DNA from: Gelidibacter sediminis
GTDB lineage: Bacteria; Bacteroidota; Bacteroidia; Flavobacteriales; Flavobacteriaceae
Length of the DNA stretch: 64,000 nucleotides
Reading direction: 5' to 3'
Assembly (NCBI RefSeq): GCF_004364975.1
Contig: NZ_SOBW01000007.1
Coordinates: forward strand, 620,001 to 684,000
The notes beneath the pieces are model-generated. The model was given only the letters and a program-made list of their open reading frames with translations. It ran no database searches and was not told the DNA's origin. Below are positions 26,555 through 35,437 of the stretch, in pieces (positions within the stretch are counted from its first letter, which is position 1; every line of letters begins with the position of its first letter). The translations under genes were made by a program, and so were the position numbers.

Positions 26555-27352
26555 ATGGATTTATTAGAAGCTATACTATTAGGTATTATACAAGGACTTA
26601 CAGAATTTTTGCCCGTATCATCCAGTGGACATTTAGAAATTGGCAAAGCCATTTTGGGAGATAATTTTGAGCCAAAAGAAAGCTTACTTTTTACAGTGGT
26701 ACTACATTTTGCAACAGCATTAAGTACCATTGTTATTTTTAGGAAGGATATTTGGAGCATCCTAAGAGGTGTGTTTAAATTTGAATGGAATGACGACATG
26801 CAATTTGCCGCTAAAATTGCGCTTTCTATGATTCCGGCAGTTATTGTAGGTCTTTTTTTTGAAGAAGAATTGGAATCTCTGTTTGGCAACAATATATTAT
26901 TTGTAGGATGCATGTTAATAGTTACCGCGCTCCTGTTATTTTTGGCTGACAAAGCTAAAGATACTGACAAGAAAGTGAGTTTCAGTGATGCTTTTGTTAT
27001 AGGCATTTCTCAAGCCATTGCCATGCTTCCAGGAATTTCACGATCTGGTGCCACAATATCCACCTCAGTTATTTTAGGAAATGATAAAAGCAAGGCGGCT
27101 CGCTTTTCATTTTTAATGGTCGTACCCTTAATTTTAGGCAAAATGGCCAAGGACGCTTTAAGTGGTGAAATTTCTTTTGACAGCTCCAATTCATTACCAT
27201 TGCTTGTTGGATTTATTGCTGCATTTATTTCAGGACTTTTCGCCTGCACTTGGATGATCAAATTGGTCAAGAAGAGCAAGCTCACCTATTTTGCAATTTA
27301 CTGTGTTATTGTTGGGGTAATTGCAATTATTTTTTCACTTTATAACCACTAA
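26555..27352 (+). CDS. uppP: Undecaprenyl-diphosphate phosphatase
   Basis: This 265-residue membrane protein has eight predicted helices and the two UppP motifs: LTEFLPVSSSGHLEIG with the E-rich catalytic loop near residue 15, and PGISRSGATISTS at about 155-167. It dephosphorylates undecaprenyl pyrophosphate to recycle the lipid carrier for peptidoglycan and other wall polymers. The stop is 2 bp before the GTG start of truB, so the two are coupled. Confidence 0.96.
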   Translation: MDLLEAILLGIIQGLTEFLPVSSSGHLEIGKAILGDNFEPKESLLFTVVLHFATALSTIVIFRKDIWSILRGVFKFEWNDDMQFAAKIALSMIPAVIVGLFFEEELESLFGNNILFVGCMLIVTALLLFLADKAKDTDKKVSFSDAFVIGISQAIAMLPGISRSGATISTSVILGNDKSKAARFSFLMVVPLILGKMAKDALSGEISFDSSNSLPLLVGFIAAFISGLFACTWMIKLVKKSKLTYFAIYCVIVGVIAIIFSLYNH

Positions 27353-27354
27353 TT

Positions 27355-28047
27355 GTGACAGCTGAAGACTATCTTACAGGTCAAGTTTTACTCATTGACA
27401 AACCTTTACATTGGACCTCTTTTCAAGTGGTTAATAAATTGCGATGGGAAATTCGACGCGCATTTAATATAAAAAAAATTAAAGTAGGACATGCGGGAAC
27501 ATTAGATCCTTTGGCAACAGGATTATTGGTGATATGCACGGGTAAAATGACCAAGAAGATTGACAGTTTTCAAGCTCAAATAAAAGAATACACAGGCACT
27601 TTTGTACTAGGCAGCACCACCCCGTCTTACGATTTGGAAACTGATGTTGACCAAACCTTTCCTACGGATCATATAACTGAAAACCTAATTCAAAATGCTA
27701 CGTCACAGTTTATTGGAGAGATATCTCAGTGTCCTCCTGTATTTTCAGCATTAAAAAAAGATGGTAAACGCCTCTATGAATTTGCAAGAGCTGGTGAGGA
27801 AGTAGATATACCATCACGCCAAGTACATATTTCAGAGTTTGAAATTACGCGTATAGACGGCGTAGAAGTTGACTTTAGGGTAGTTTGTAGCAAAGGTACC
27901 TATATCAGGTCTTTGGCTAATGATTTTGGAAAAGCACTACATTCAGGGGCTCATCTTTCGGTTTTGAGACGTACTAAAATAGGAGATTTTGATGTTGAAA
28001 ATGGTATAAGCGTTGAAGACTTCATCAAATCTCTACCTTCGGAATAA
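27355..28047 (+). CDS. truB: tRNA pseudouridine(55) synthase
   Basis: This 230-residue protein begins at GTG, 2 bp after uppP. It has the TruB motif I VLLIDKPLHWTSFQVV, the catalytic aspartate in GHAGTLDPLATGLL (near residue 48), KEYTGTFVLG and the CSKGTYIRSLA motif III. It makes pseudouridine 55 in the T-loop of tRNAs. It lacks the C-terminal PUA extension of longer TruB proteins, as is common in Bacteroidota. Confidence 0.96.
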   Translation: MTAEDYLTGQVLLIDKPLHWTSFQVVNKLRWEIRRAFNIKKIKVGHAGTLDPLATGLLVICTGKMTKKIDSFQAQIKEYTGTFVLGSTTPSYDLETDVDQTFPTDHITENLIQNATSQFIGEISQCPPVFSALKKDGKRLYEFARAGEEVDIPSRQVHISEFEITRIDGVEVDFRVVCSKGTYIRSLANDFGKALHSGAHLSVLRRTKIGDFDVENGISVEDFIKSLPSE

Positions 28048-28274
28048 TAATTGCTGTTTCATTTGTACATGTATCATCTCATTATAGGAGTTACAGCAGA
28101 ATTGAAAAGCATTTAAATGACCTTTTAATCGGAAGCAACAGTATCAATAATTTATAATTATACTATAAATAAAACTTTCAGTTTTATTGGTCTTTATGGT
28201 TTTTTGATCTTTTTTACCTATTTTGACGTATATAAATGTGCAACATCTAAACGATTTTTAAACATATTATTTTT

Positions 28275-29060
28275 TTGGAATTAATAGAAAGACATAAGGC
28301 CTTAATAATTACCATACTTATTAGCAGTACACTTGTAATGGCAATGTTTGCTATTGGCATTAAAAAAAATACAGAAGTTATAGCGGAAAGTTATTATGAA
28401 TTGCCACCGCCTCCTACTCCAGAAGAACAAAAGCTTTTAGAGGAAATGGCGATGAATGATCCCAATATTTCAGAAACAAACAAAGCTTATAATTCCGCTA
28501 ATGATTTTAAGGAGGTCATGAAGAACTTCAAGTCGGTTAATTCTAATGAATTAAATGAACATTCAAAACAAACAGAGACTGAAGCTACCGAAGTTCCTGA
28601 CGAAGTAAATGATGTAGAAAACACCATCACCACTGAAGATCATTCAGTCAGTGAGAATGAACTTTCTTCGTACAGTAAAATTAATAACGTAATTGCCATG
28701 CGGTCAGCTCAAAAACGAGCGTCGGCCAAGTCTAACGGGAATAATTCCACTAACAATTTAGCCAATAATTCTTCTGTTAACACCAATAGTAGCGTGTCTT
28801 ATAGCTTAGTAAACCGCAAAGATAAGCACTTGCCACCTCCGGTGTATTTGTGCGAAGATAGCGGTAAAGTTGTTATCAATATTACCGTAAATGCATCTGG
28901 AGAAGTTATAGATGCCTATGTAAACAATTCCTCTACCTCCAAAAATGCTTGCTTAGTAGATAGCGCGCTACAGTATGCTAATGAAGCACGCTTTAGCCCT
29001 GATGCTTCTAAAAATAAGCAAATTGGCTCCATCACCTATTATTTTAAAGGTAAAAATTAA
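28275..29060 (+). CDS. TonB-like energy transducer / TonB C-terminal domain protein
   Basis: The start appears to be TTG 28275: the next residues ELIERHKALIITILISSTLVMAMF form the N-terminal membrane anchor and no ATG precedes it. A Pro-rich stretch PPPPTPEEQ follows, then a long polar N/S-rich region, and a C-terminal domain with PPPVYLCEDSGKVVINI resembling TonB C-termini. Such proteins couple the proton motive force to outer-membrane receptors. There is no ExbB or ExbD here, and the two cysteines in the C-terminal domain are unusual for TonB. A weak hairpin terminator follows. Confidence 0.7.
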   Translation: MELIERHKALIITILISSTLVMAMFAIGIKKNTEVIAESYYELPPPPTPEEQKLLEEMAMNDPNISETNKAYNSANDFKEVMKNFKSVNSNELNEHSKQTETEATEVPDEVNDVENTITTEDHSVSENELSSYSKINNVIAMRSAQKRASAKSNGNNSTNNLANNSSVNTNSSVSYSLVNRKDKHLPPPVYLCEDSGKVVINITVNASGEVIDAYVNNSSTSKNACLVDSALQYANEARFSPDASKNKQIGSITYYFKGKN

Positions 29061-29062
29061 AG

Positions 29063-29103
29063 AAGGGTTTCCATCTTCAGCCAGAAAATAAAAACCCTTA
29101 TTA
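29063..29103 (+). terminator. Probable terminator of the TonB-like gene
   Basis: Stem AAGGGTTT / AAACCCTT with a 21-nt loop, followed by an AT-rich but not pure T tract. Support is moderate. Confidence 0.4.
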
Positions 29104-29131
29104 TTATAATGCAAAACATTTCTTGAAAATC

Positions 29132-29764
29132 TTAAGACACGCCCAACAATTGTAATAAATCTATTATGGTGTGCTGTCCTTTATCCTTGTTATACCATCC
29201 TTGTAAAATTTCTTTAAATTCTTCAGTGATAGCGCCATGATCTCTTTTATAAGATTCCACTAATTGTGTCGCTTCTGCTGGTCTTGGACCAAAAGTACCT
29301 CTTACAGTTCCTGATGCATTATCAATCATAATCAACTTAGGAATGGATTTACCACCATTGGTCAAAAATTGCTGCATCAAGTCATCATGATCATCGCGTA
29401 ATACCAATTTCAAATCGATATTGGGATTTAATTCGGCCACTTTATTAATTGCCGGAATAACATGAGCAGCATCTCCACACCAACTTTCAGTGAGCACTAA
29501 CCATGTTACACGTTCTTTAAATGCAGCGATTTTTTCTTGCGCATCTACAGGCACCTTTAATGTTTTATCCCAACGTTTCATGCGTTGTTCATTTAAAGCC
29601 GTGTATGCCACCATAGCTTCACTTTTATCTAAACCTGTAGTGGAATGACTCTCCGTCAGCTGGCCCATCAATGCGCGATACGCCGCATATGTCATACTGT
29701 TCTTTATGCTGTTTGTAATACTAGATTCTAATTGAGTTTCGAGGTTGTGTGTTAGTGTATCCAT
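29132..29764 (-). CDS. Thioredoxin-family protein with single active-site cysteine
   Basis: The start is set at ATG 29764, giving 210 residues. An N-terminal helical part precedes a thioredoxin-fold region with LVLTESWCGDAAHVIPAI, where the usual CxxC is CGDA, leaving one cysteine. VAELNPNIDLKLVLRDDHDDLM and GGKSIPKLIMID (cis-Pro loop) confirm the fold. It has no signal peptide, so it is probably cytoplasmic. The single cysteine suggests a role other than dithiol exchange. The gene is preceded by a TAAATTTG -7 box. Confidence 0.85.
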   Translation of the reverse strand: MDTLTHNLETQLESSITNSIKNSMTYAAYRALMGQLTESHSTTGLDKSEAMVAYTALNEQRMKRWDKTLKVPVDAQEKIAAFKERVTWLVLTESWCGDAAHVIPAINKVAELNPNIDLKLVLRDDHDDLMQQFLTNGGKSIPKLIMIDNASGTVRGTFGPRPAEATQLVESYKRDHGAITEEFKEILQGWYNKDKGQHTIIDLLQLLGVS

Positions 29765-29779
29765 TGATATATTTTTGAT

Positions 29780-29787
29780 CAAATTTA
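29780..29787 (-). promoter_or_regulatory. -7 promoter box for thioredoxin-like gene
   Basis: The minus strand reads TAAATTTG, an exact TAnnTTTG match, ending 15 bp before the chosen ATG. Confidence 0.45.
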
Positions 29788-29854
29788 GGTTAAATTTACC
29801 TATTTGTGAGTAACTGTTGTTACATTAGTAGTATCAAAAAAAATACCTTACAAA

Positions 29855-30418
29855 ATGGAAAAACAGAGATGCGGATGGTGCCAAGGCGACGCTCTATATG
29901 AGAACTATCATGATAGAGAATGGGGCGTTCCTGTTAAAGATGACGCTACACTTTTTGAGTTTTTAATTTTAGAAACTTTTCAGGCGGGATTGAGCTGGAT
30001 AACCATTTTAAGGAAACGAGAAAATTTCAGAGCTGCTTTTGATAATTTTGATTATAAAAAAATTGCCACTTATAAACAAGACAAAATAGATAGCCTCCTG
30101 CAAAACACCGGTATTATTCGTAATAGACTTAAAGTACAAGCAGCCATAACCAACGCCCAGGCCTTCATGAAAATTCAAGATGAATTTGGCTCTTTTGCTA
30201 ATTATTTTTGGGAATTTGTAGACGGAAAACCAATTAAAAACGAAGTCAAAAACTATAAAAAAGTGCCACCAACTACAGCATTGAGCGATACCATTAGTAA
30301 AGATTTAAAAAAACGCGGATTTAAGTTTGTAGGAAGCACGGTAATTTACGCGCATATGCAAGCTACCGGAATAGTGAATGATCATGAAGTAGACTGCTTT
30401 AGATATGAAGAAGTATAA
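29855..30418 (+). CDS. tag: DNA-3-methyladenine glycosylase I
   Basis: This 187-residue protein has the Tag landmarks: CGWCQGDALYENYHDREWGVPV at the N-terminus (Cys of the zinc site and the E for base recognition), FLILETFQAGLSWITIL, RKRENFRAAFDNFD, and a C-terminal HEVDCFRY where H and C complete the zinc site. It excises 3-methyladenine from alkylated DNA. It stands alone with no alkylation-response regulator nearby, although an ATL gene lies 27 kb away. Confidence 0.95.
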   Translation: MEKQRCGWCQGDALYENYHDREWGVPVKDDATLFEFLILETFQAGLSWITILRKRENFRAAFDNFDYKKIATYKQDKIDSLLQNTGIIRNRLKVQAAITNAQAFMKIQDEFGSFANYFWEFVDGKPIKNEVKNYKKVPPTTALSDTISKDLKKRGFKFVGSTVIYAHMQATGIVNDHEVDCFRYEEV

Positions 30419-30494
30419 ACACCCTTTAAAATTGAAATCTGAAACTGATTAAACAACCATTGGGCTAAAGACTTTTGACCATTTTCGTTATAGG

Positions 30495-31121
30495 TTATTC
30501 TAAAAATTTTAAAAATGCTTCACGTTCAATTTCCTCTGCACCCAAGCTATCCAAATGCTTGGTGTACACTTGGCAATCTATCAACTTATACTGCGTATTC
30601 TGAATAAAAGTGATAAAGGCTGCTTTGCTTGCATTGCTAACTTTAGCAAACATGCTCTCACCGCAAAAAACACCATTGTTTAAATCAACACCATACAAAC
30701 CACCAACTAGTTGCTCGTGTTGCCAGACCTCAACAGATAATGCATATCCTAATTGATGTAATTTAATGTAAGCTGAAATCATGTCTTCAGTAATCCAGGT
30801 GCCTTCCTGTCCTGGGCGTATAGCCTCTGCACATGCTGTGATGACCGCTTTAAAATTTGTATTAATTGTAATTTTAAAATCGGTGTTCCTTAAAAATTGG
30901 CGCATACTTTTAGAAACTTTTAACCGGTTAGGATATAATACAAAACGTGGATTAGGAGACCACCATAAAATAACCTCATCATCATCAAACCAAGGAAATA
31001 TACCACTGCTATAAGCCAACAAGAGCCGTTTTACAGACAAGTCTCCACCAATAGCCAACAAGCCTTCTGGCGTGGCCTTCTCAACCTTTGGGAACTCTAT
31101 TTTATCTGATAGTATTATCAT
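30495..31121 (-). CDS. aat: Leucyl/phenylalanyl-tRNA--protein transferase
   Basis: The start is set at ATG 31121 (208 residues), because the nine extra codons of the longer frame are unconserved. It shows FPKVEKATPEGLLAIGGDLS, YSSGIFPWF and WWSPNPRFVL, all characteristic of Aat, plus GGLYGVDLNNGVFCGESMF. It adds Leu or Phe to N-terminal basic residues, marking proteins for ClpAP degradation (N-end rule). No clpS is visible nearby. The DUF3127 gene is upstream, with a terminator between them. Confidence 0.95.
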   Translation of the reverse strand: MIILSDKIEFPKVEKATPEGLLAIGGDLSVKRLLLAYSSGIFPWFDDDEVILWWSPNPRFVLYPNRLKVSKSMRQFLRNTDFKITINTNFKAVITACAEAIRPGQEGTWITEDMISAYIKLHQLGYALSVEVWQHEQLVGGLYGVDLNNGVFCGESMFAKVSNASKAAFITFIQNTQYKLIDCQVYTKHLDSLGAEEIEREAFLKFLE

Positions 31122-31148
31122 TTTATTAATATTAAGATTAAATATCAC

Positions 31149-31185
31149 AAAAAAACCTCAATGCTAGAAACATTGAGGTTTTTTT
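31149..31185. terminator. Terminator between DUF3127 and aat
   Basis: Stem AAAACCTCAATG / CATTGAGGTTTT with a 7-nt loop and T-runs on both strands. It probably stops the minus-strand DUF3127 transcript before aat. Confidence 0.9.
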
Positions 31186-31246
31186 TGAATGCTTACTTAC
31201 TACTATTTAGTCAGGCTAAAATTTGAGTATGTGCTGTTCTTTTGAT

Positions 31247-31621
31247 CTAGAACGGTAGATCATCATGATCTTCTTCGTTAAGATTGTTAGCCGGTTGAAA
31301 AGCTTCAGCTGGTGCTACCGGAGGCATCCCACCTTGTGCGCCGTCCTGTACGCTTTCAATACGCCATCCTTGGATAGAGTTGAAATATTTAGTTTCACCT
31401 TGAGGATTCACCCATTCTCTACCTCTTAAGTTGATGCTTACTTTTACATTCTGACCTACTTGGTAGTTGTTTAACAAATCTGTCTTATCTTGTACGAACT
31501 CAACCATGATATGCTGAGGATATTGTTCTTCTGTAGTCACTACCACTTCTCTTTTTCTGAACCCGTTACTTCCAAAAGTTTGGGTTTCTCCTACCATTTT
31601 GATTTTTCCTTGTACTTCCAT
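31247..31621 (-). CDS. DUF3127 domain protein
   Basis: This 124-residue protein opens with MEVQGKIKMVGETQTFGSNGFRKRE and continues VVVTTEEQYPQHIMVEFVQDKTDLLN, VGQNVKVSINLRGREW and KYFNSIQGWRIE. That beta-rich pattern is the DUF3127 family and resembles an OB-fold with a disordered acidic tail ending EEDHDDLPF. The tail closely recalls the C-terminal DDLPF-type tip of single-stranded DNA-binding proteins, so an SSB-like role is possible but unproven. It is monocistronic. Confidence 0.85.
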   Translation of the reverse strand: MEVQGKIKMVGETQTFGSNGFRKREVVVTTEEQYPQHIMVEFVQDKTDLLNNYQVGQNVKVSINLRGREWVNPQGETKYFNSIQGWRIESVQDGAQGGMPPVAPAEAFQPANNLNEEDHDDLPF

Positions 31622-31696
31622 TTGACTATTTTTTATTTCTATTCTAATTACTATTCTCTATTAATTTTGTTGGTAAGTTTAACATTTTGACTTAAG

Positions 31697-32566
31697 CTAT
31701 GACAATAACAGTTTCCATGCACTTTCAACATCGCCATAACTCAAATAATTTTGTGCCATCTTATGTTTTTGTCTACGACTCATCTCAGTGATGTTAATAT
31801 GATGCTCCCCAATACTTTTAACAAAATCTGCAATTGCTTCAGCGGTCGGCAATGCTTCAACATTTCCCAACATACCCAAATCATTACCCGTAAAAATCAT
31901 ACTATTTTTGATTTCCTTGGGCATTGCATCAATACCTATACCTAAGGTTTGAAGCGGTTTGGGTATTTCAAAAAAACCATGTTTTGCACGGTTATAATAA
32001 CTACCACCAGCTCTGGCTACCAAATCTAATTTTTCTTGTATGATGAGATCATTCTCATCCAAAACGTCTTTTGAAATATGAAGTTTTACAACTTCACAAA
32101 TCACTAAATTACCAGCACCGCCTTCAGTACCTAATTTAATAATGTCATTGACTTTGCACTCCATTTGTACTGGAGATTCTGCCACTCTAAATGGTTTGAC
32201 AACATCTGATTTTAACATGGTTAAACCAGCCTTATCAAATTCATTAATACCTTTATCGTATTCGGTACTACTTAAAGACGCTTGATGTACCAATTCGTAA
32301 TTTACTACATTGATCACCACTTCTCTTGTGACTTCCACATTCTCTAAGGTGTGCTTTACACTATTGTCCCTAACCCGTCTTGCAGGGGAAAAAATCAGAA
32401 TAGGCGGGTTGGCACTAAATACATTAAAGAAACTAAATGGCGATAAATTTGGATTCCCATCCTCATCTATTGTACTCGCAAATGCAATTGGCCTTGGTGC
32501 CACCGCACTCAACAAATAGCCGTGTAGTTTGCCTGTAGAGAGGTCTTTAGGATCAAATGTTAACAT
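31697..32566 (-). CDS. Flavin reductase-like (flavoredoxin) family protein
   Basis: This 289-residue protein belongs to the flavin reductase-like split-barrel family that binds FMN or FAD. Its N-terminus contains HGYLLSAVAPRPIAFASTIDEDGNPNLSPFSFFNVFSANPP, spanning the FMN-binding loop, then VVINVVNYELVHQASLSS. The protein is longer than the standard 190 residues, with an extra C-terminal helical region (FAKHGFFEI onward). Electron donor and partner are unknown. A TACATTTG box lies 20 bp upstream. Confidence 0.88.
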   Translation of the reverse strand: MLTFDPKDLSTGKLHGYLLSAVAPRPIAFASTIDEDGNPNLSPFSFFNVFSANPPILIFSPARRVRDNSVKHTLENVEVTREVVINVVNYELVHQASLSSTEYDKGINEFDKAGLTMLKSDVVKPFRVAESPVQMECKVNDIIKLGTEGGAGNLVICEVVKLHISKDVLDENDLIIQEKLDLVARAGGSYYNRAKHGFFEIPKPLQTLGIGIDAMPKEIKNSMIFTGNDLGMLGNVEALPTAEAIADFVKSIGEHHINITEMSRRQKHKMAQNYLSYGDVESAWKLLLS

Positions 32567-32586
32567 CTAAGAATGATTATCAAATG

Positions 32587-32594
32587 CAAATGTA
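32587..32594 (-). promoter_or_regulatory. -7 promoter box for flavin reductase gene
   Basis: The minus strand reads TACATTTG, an exact TAnnTTTG match, 20 bp before the ATG. Confidence 0.4.
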
Positions 32595-32760
32595 ACCATA
32601 TTGTTAAACCTATAAAAATGATTTAGAACAAGAATCAAACAATAATATCAACATATTAGCATTACATAATTAGTGCATTAAAATTATAGCTTAAAAGATT
32701 TTCTATTTGCTGATTTCTTTACCTATATTTAAAATAACTAATGTATTGATGTCTCACACT

Positions 32761-33900
32761 ATGAACCGAAATATTTTACGGTGGATTATTATAGCTTCGT
32801 CCTTTATAATTATCTCTTTAATATTGTGGAACACCTATATCTTTTTTCAAAATTTTAAAGCGGAAGAACGCATCAAAATGCAAAATTGGTCTTTTGCTCA
32901 ATCTGAACTTTTAAAGTCGGACACTGACGAAAATGTAGAACTTACCCTGAAGATTATAGAAAGCAACCACACCACGCCCATGTTGGCAATTAATAAGGAT
33001 GGTAGTTTAGGAACATTCAAAAACATTGATAAAAAGAAGGTGAGTGATGCCCGTTCCGTTCAAAAGTTAATTAAAGAGTTTGAGGGCGAAAACAAGCCTA
33101 TTGAAGTTTATTTTGATAATGAAATATATTACACCATCTATTATGGTAACTCGCCCTTAATTAATAAGCTAAAATACTATCCATTAGCATTGTTACTCAT
33201 TATTGTATTATTTGCTGCGGTTGTTTATTTTTTCTATCGCAGTTCAAAAATTGCCGAGCAAAATAAACTTTGGACGGGAATGGCTAAAGAAACAGCTCAT
33301 CAAATTGGCACTCCACTATCGTCATTAGTGGGATGGACAGAGATTTTACGCTCAGAAGATGTCAATCCATCATATTTGATAGAAATAGAAAAGGATATCT
33401 CACGACTACAAACCATCACGGAACGTTTCAGTAAAATTGGTTCGGTCCCAACCCTTAAAAAGGCGGATATTGTTCAGGAAACTGTGAATTCTTACGAATA
33501 TTTAAAGGCGCGTTCTAGCAATTTAATAAATTTTGAGATTCACGCTCCAGAACATCCCATTTACGTGGCCCTCAATGAACAATTATACAGCTGGACTATT
33601 GAAAATTTAGTAAAAAATGCCATTGACGCTATGAAAGGTAAAGGGAGTTTAAAAGTTGCTGTTATGGAACACGACAAACATGTTAAAATTACCGTTACAG
33701 ATTCAGGAAAAGGATTGTCAAAACACTTATATTCAAAAATATTTGAACCCGGATTTACAAGTAAAAAAAGAGGTTGGGGTTTAGGACTGTCTTTAGCAAA
33801 GCGGATTGTTGAAGATTACCATAATGGAAGAATAAAGGTGTTGCACTCAGAAGTCAACAAAGGTACAACTATGGAAATATCATTAAAATTAATTCCTTAA
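32761..33900 (+). CDS. Orphan sensor histidine kinase
   Basis: The start is uncertain between ATG 32749 and 32761; I use 32761 (379 residues). It has an N-terminal membrane helix, a periplasmic segment of roughly 110 residues, a second helix (LALLLIIVLFAAVVYFF), and the H-box AKETAHQIGTPLSSLVGW, which differs from the usual SHELRTPL. The ATPase part has NLVKNAIDAM, DSGKGLS and GWGLGLSLAKRIV. No response regulator is adjacent. A small zinc-ribbon membrane protein gene follows 9 bp downstream. Confidence 0.9.
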   Translation: MNRNILRWIIIASSFIIISLILWNTYIFFQNFKAEERIKMQNWSFAQSELLKSDTDENVELTLKIIESNHTTPMLAINKDGSLGTFKNIDKKKVSDARSVQKLIKEFEGENKPIEVYFDNEIYYTIYYGNSPLINKLKYYPLALLLIIVLFAAVVYFFYRSSKIAEQNKLWTGMAKETAHQIGTPLSSLVGWTEILRSEDVNPSYLIEIEKDISRLQTITERFSKIGSVPTLKKADIVQETVNSYEYLKARSSNLINFEIHAPEHPIYVALNEQLYSWTIENLVKNAIDAMKGKGSLKVAVMEHDKHVKITVTDSGKGLSKHLYSKIFEPGFTSKKRGWGLGLSLAKRIVEDYHNGRIKVLHSEVNKGTTMEISLKLIP

Positions 33901-33909
33901 ATTTGACCT

Positions 33910-34272
33910 ATGGAAGATCAGTTTTTTACACTTAGAGAGGTCGAACTAAACAACAATTGCCCTGAATGTTATTCAAGAGAGGGACTGCAGCTAACCTTTA
34001 AACAGCGGTTTATTGAAAACTCTCTTTACAAAGCCATTACAAAAGAAACTGCACATTCATTGTTTTGTAAGGTTTGTGAAACCCCTATCTTCCCTGTGCG
34101 CTGGACAGATGATATTGACAGTGTTTTTGAATACCAACAACGGGCTTCTGCTCCAAAACCAACATCCCTAAAACTTAAGCCATTGGCATGGGTATTACTA
34201 ATAATATTGGTGATGCTATTACTATTGGGACTACTTTTTTTCTTAGGAATCTTTAATCAGGTGCAGTTATAG
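33910..34272 (+). CDS. Small zinc-ribbon membrane protein of unknown function
   Basis: This 120-residue protein has CPEC at about residues 18-21 and CKVC at about 56-59, two CxxC pairs that can form a zinc ribbon. A linker follows, then one C-terminal membrane helix (WVLLIILVMLLLLGLLFFLG), giving a cytoplasmic ribbon tethered to the membrane. I do not recognise the family. It starts 9 bp after the kinase stop, so it is probably co-transcribed and may act with the kinase. Its 3' end overlaps the convergent HIT gene by 6 bp. Confidence 0.7.
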   Translation: MEDQFFTLREVELNNNCPECYSREGLQLTFKQRFIENSLYKAITKETAHSLFCKVCETPIFPVRWTDDIDSVFEYQQRASAPKPTSLKLKPLAWVLLIILVMLLLLGLLFFLGIFNQVQL

Positions 34273-34656
34273 TCGGTCAGCAATTGCTTGTGCTATAGTT
34301 TCAAATTCTTCCTTTTCTAAATTGACTTTTGTGGTAAACCGAATGTCTTCCATACTGTGCAGAGGAATTAAATGCACGTGTACATGAGGCACCTCCAAAC
34401 CAACAACCGCCATCCCCACACGCTTACAGGGTACTGCTTTTTTTAGTGCAATAGCAACACTCCTAGAAAACTCCATCAATCCAGTATAGGTAGGTTCATC
34501 CAAATCAAATAATTGATCAACTTCAATCTTGGGAATACAAAGTGTATGACCTTTTGTATTTGGGTTAACGTCTAAAAAGGCGAGGAAATCCTTTGTTTCA
34601 GCTACTTTATAACAAGGAATTTCACCATTGACTATTTTCGTAAATATGGATGCCAT
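34267..34656 (-). CDS. HIT family nucleotide hydrolase/transferase
   Basis: This 129-residue protein has the HIT pattern: SIFTKIVNGEIPCYKVAET at the N-terminus, FLDVNPNTKGHTLCIPK, and the histidine triad HVHVHLIPLH at about 90-99. HIT proteins (HINT type) hydrolyse nucleoside phosphoramidates or related compounds. The length and Cys-containing N-terminus (IPCYK) match HINT-like bacterial forms. It follows greA on the same strand, a common flavobacterial order, but a terminator-like hairpin lies between them. Confidence 0.94.
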   Translation of the reverse strand: MASIFTKIVNGEIPCYKVAETKDFLAFLDVNPNTKGHTLCIPKIEVDQLFDLDEPTYTGLMEFSRSVAIALKKAVPCKRVGMAVVGLEVPHVHVHLIPLHSMEDIRFTTKVNLEKEEFETIAQAIADRL

Positions 34657-34689
34657 CGTATTTCTATTTTTTCATGTACCCTATAAATA

Positions 34690-34728
34690 TAAAAAGAAAA
34701 TTCCTGTTAAATTATCTCTTAACAGGAA
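34690..34728 (-). terminator. Terminator downstream of greA
   Basis: On the minus strand the stem TTCCTGTTAA / TTAACAGGAA is followed by a T-rich tract (TTTTCTTTTT). It separates greA from the HIT gene, at least partly. Confidence 0.65.
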
Positions 34729-34811
34729 TGTTGGTGTACTTTATTTTATAAGGGATGAATTAGGGATTCTCAGTGTTTTCAGCTTCAGAACACCACTTTA
34801 CCCATCCTAAT

Positions 34812-35285
34812 CTATCTTGTAATTTCTAAGATGTCAAATTTCATGACGCCGTTAGGCACCTGAATATCTGCAACTTCACCTACTGATTTACCCAAAAGAC
34901 CTTTGCCAATAGGCGAATTTACTGATATTTTACCTGAGGCTAAGTCTGCTTCGCCATCAGCTACCAAAGTATAGTTCATTTCCATGCCGTTGGTCTGGTT
35001 TCTTATTTTAACTTTTGAAAGCACTAAAACCTTCGAACTATCCAATTGCGATTCGTCAATTAGACGCGCATTGGATAATGTTTCCTCCAATTTGGAAATT
35101 TTCATTTCTAGCATACCTTGGGCCTCTTTGGCGGCATCATATTCAGCATTTTCACTTAAATCGCCCTTATCTCTTGCCTCACCAATAGCTTGTGATGCCC
35201 TTGGTCGTTCCACATCTTTTAAATGACTGAGTTCATCCCTCAATTTCTTTAATCCTTCTGCAGTGTAATAAGATACTTTACTCAT
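34812..35285 (-). CDS. greA: Transcription elongation factor GreA
   Basis: This 157-residue protein is full-length GreA. The N-terminal coiled coil includes LKKLRDELSHLKDVERPRAS, the acidic tip at DKGDLSENAEYDAAKEAQ carries the D/E residues that activate RNA polymerase cleavage, and the C-terminal domain has NSPIGKGLLGKSVGEV. It rescues backtracked RNA polymerase. Its leader contains a hairpin (35313-35343) and a -7 box at 35374-35381. Confidence 0.97.
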   Translation of the reverse strand: MSKVSYYTAEGLKKLRDELSHLKDVERPRASQAIGEARDKGDLSENAEYDAAKEAQGMLEMKISKLEETLSNARLIDESQLDSSKVLVLSKVKIRNQTNGMEMNYTLVADGEADLASGKISVNSPIGKGLLGKSVGEVADIQVPNGVMKFDILEITR

Positions 35286-35312
35286 AATTGTTTCGTTTTA
35301 CTATATATAAAA

Positions 35313-35343
35313 TATGCTGAAACCCCGTTGTGGGAAACAGCAT
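35313..35343 (-). promoter_or_regulatory. Hairpin in the greA leader
   Basis: The minus strand can form a stem ATGCTG / CAGCAT with an inner CCC / GGG pairing, 28 bp before the greA start codon. There is no T-run after it, so it is not a simple terminator. It may regulate translation or readthrough of greA. Confidence 0.4.
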
Positions 35344-35373
35344 AAAAAAATCCCGTTTGCACGAGATGTCAAA

Positions 35374-35381
35374 CAAATATA
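35374..35381 (-). promoter_or_regulatory. -7 promoter box for greA
   Basis: The minus strand reads TATATTTG, an exact TAnnTTTG match, giving a leader of about 80 nt that contains the hairpin. Confidence 0.45.
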
Positions 35382-35437
35382 CAAAATATTTACTTCAATT
35401 TTGAGATAATTGTAAATTGCATCACAAAATTTATCAG

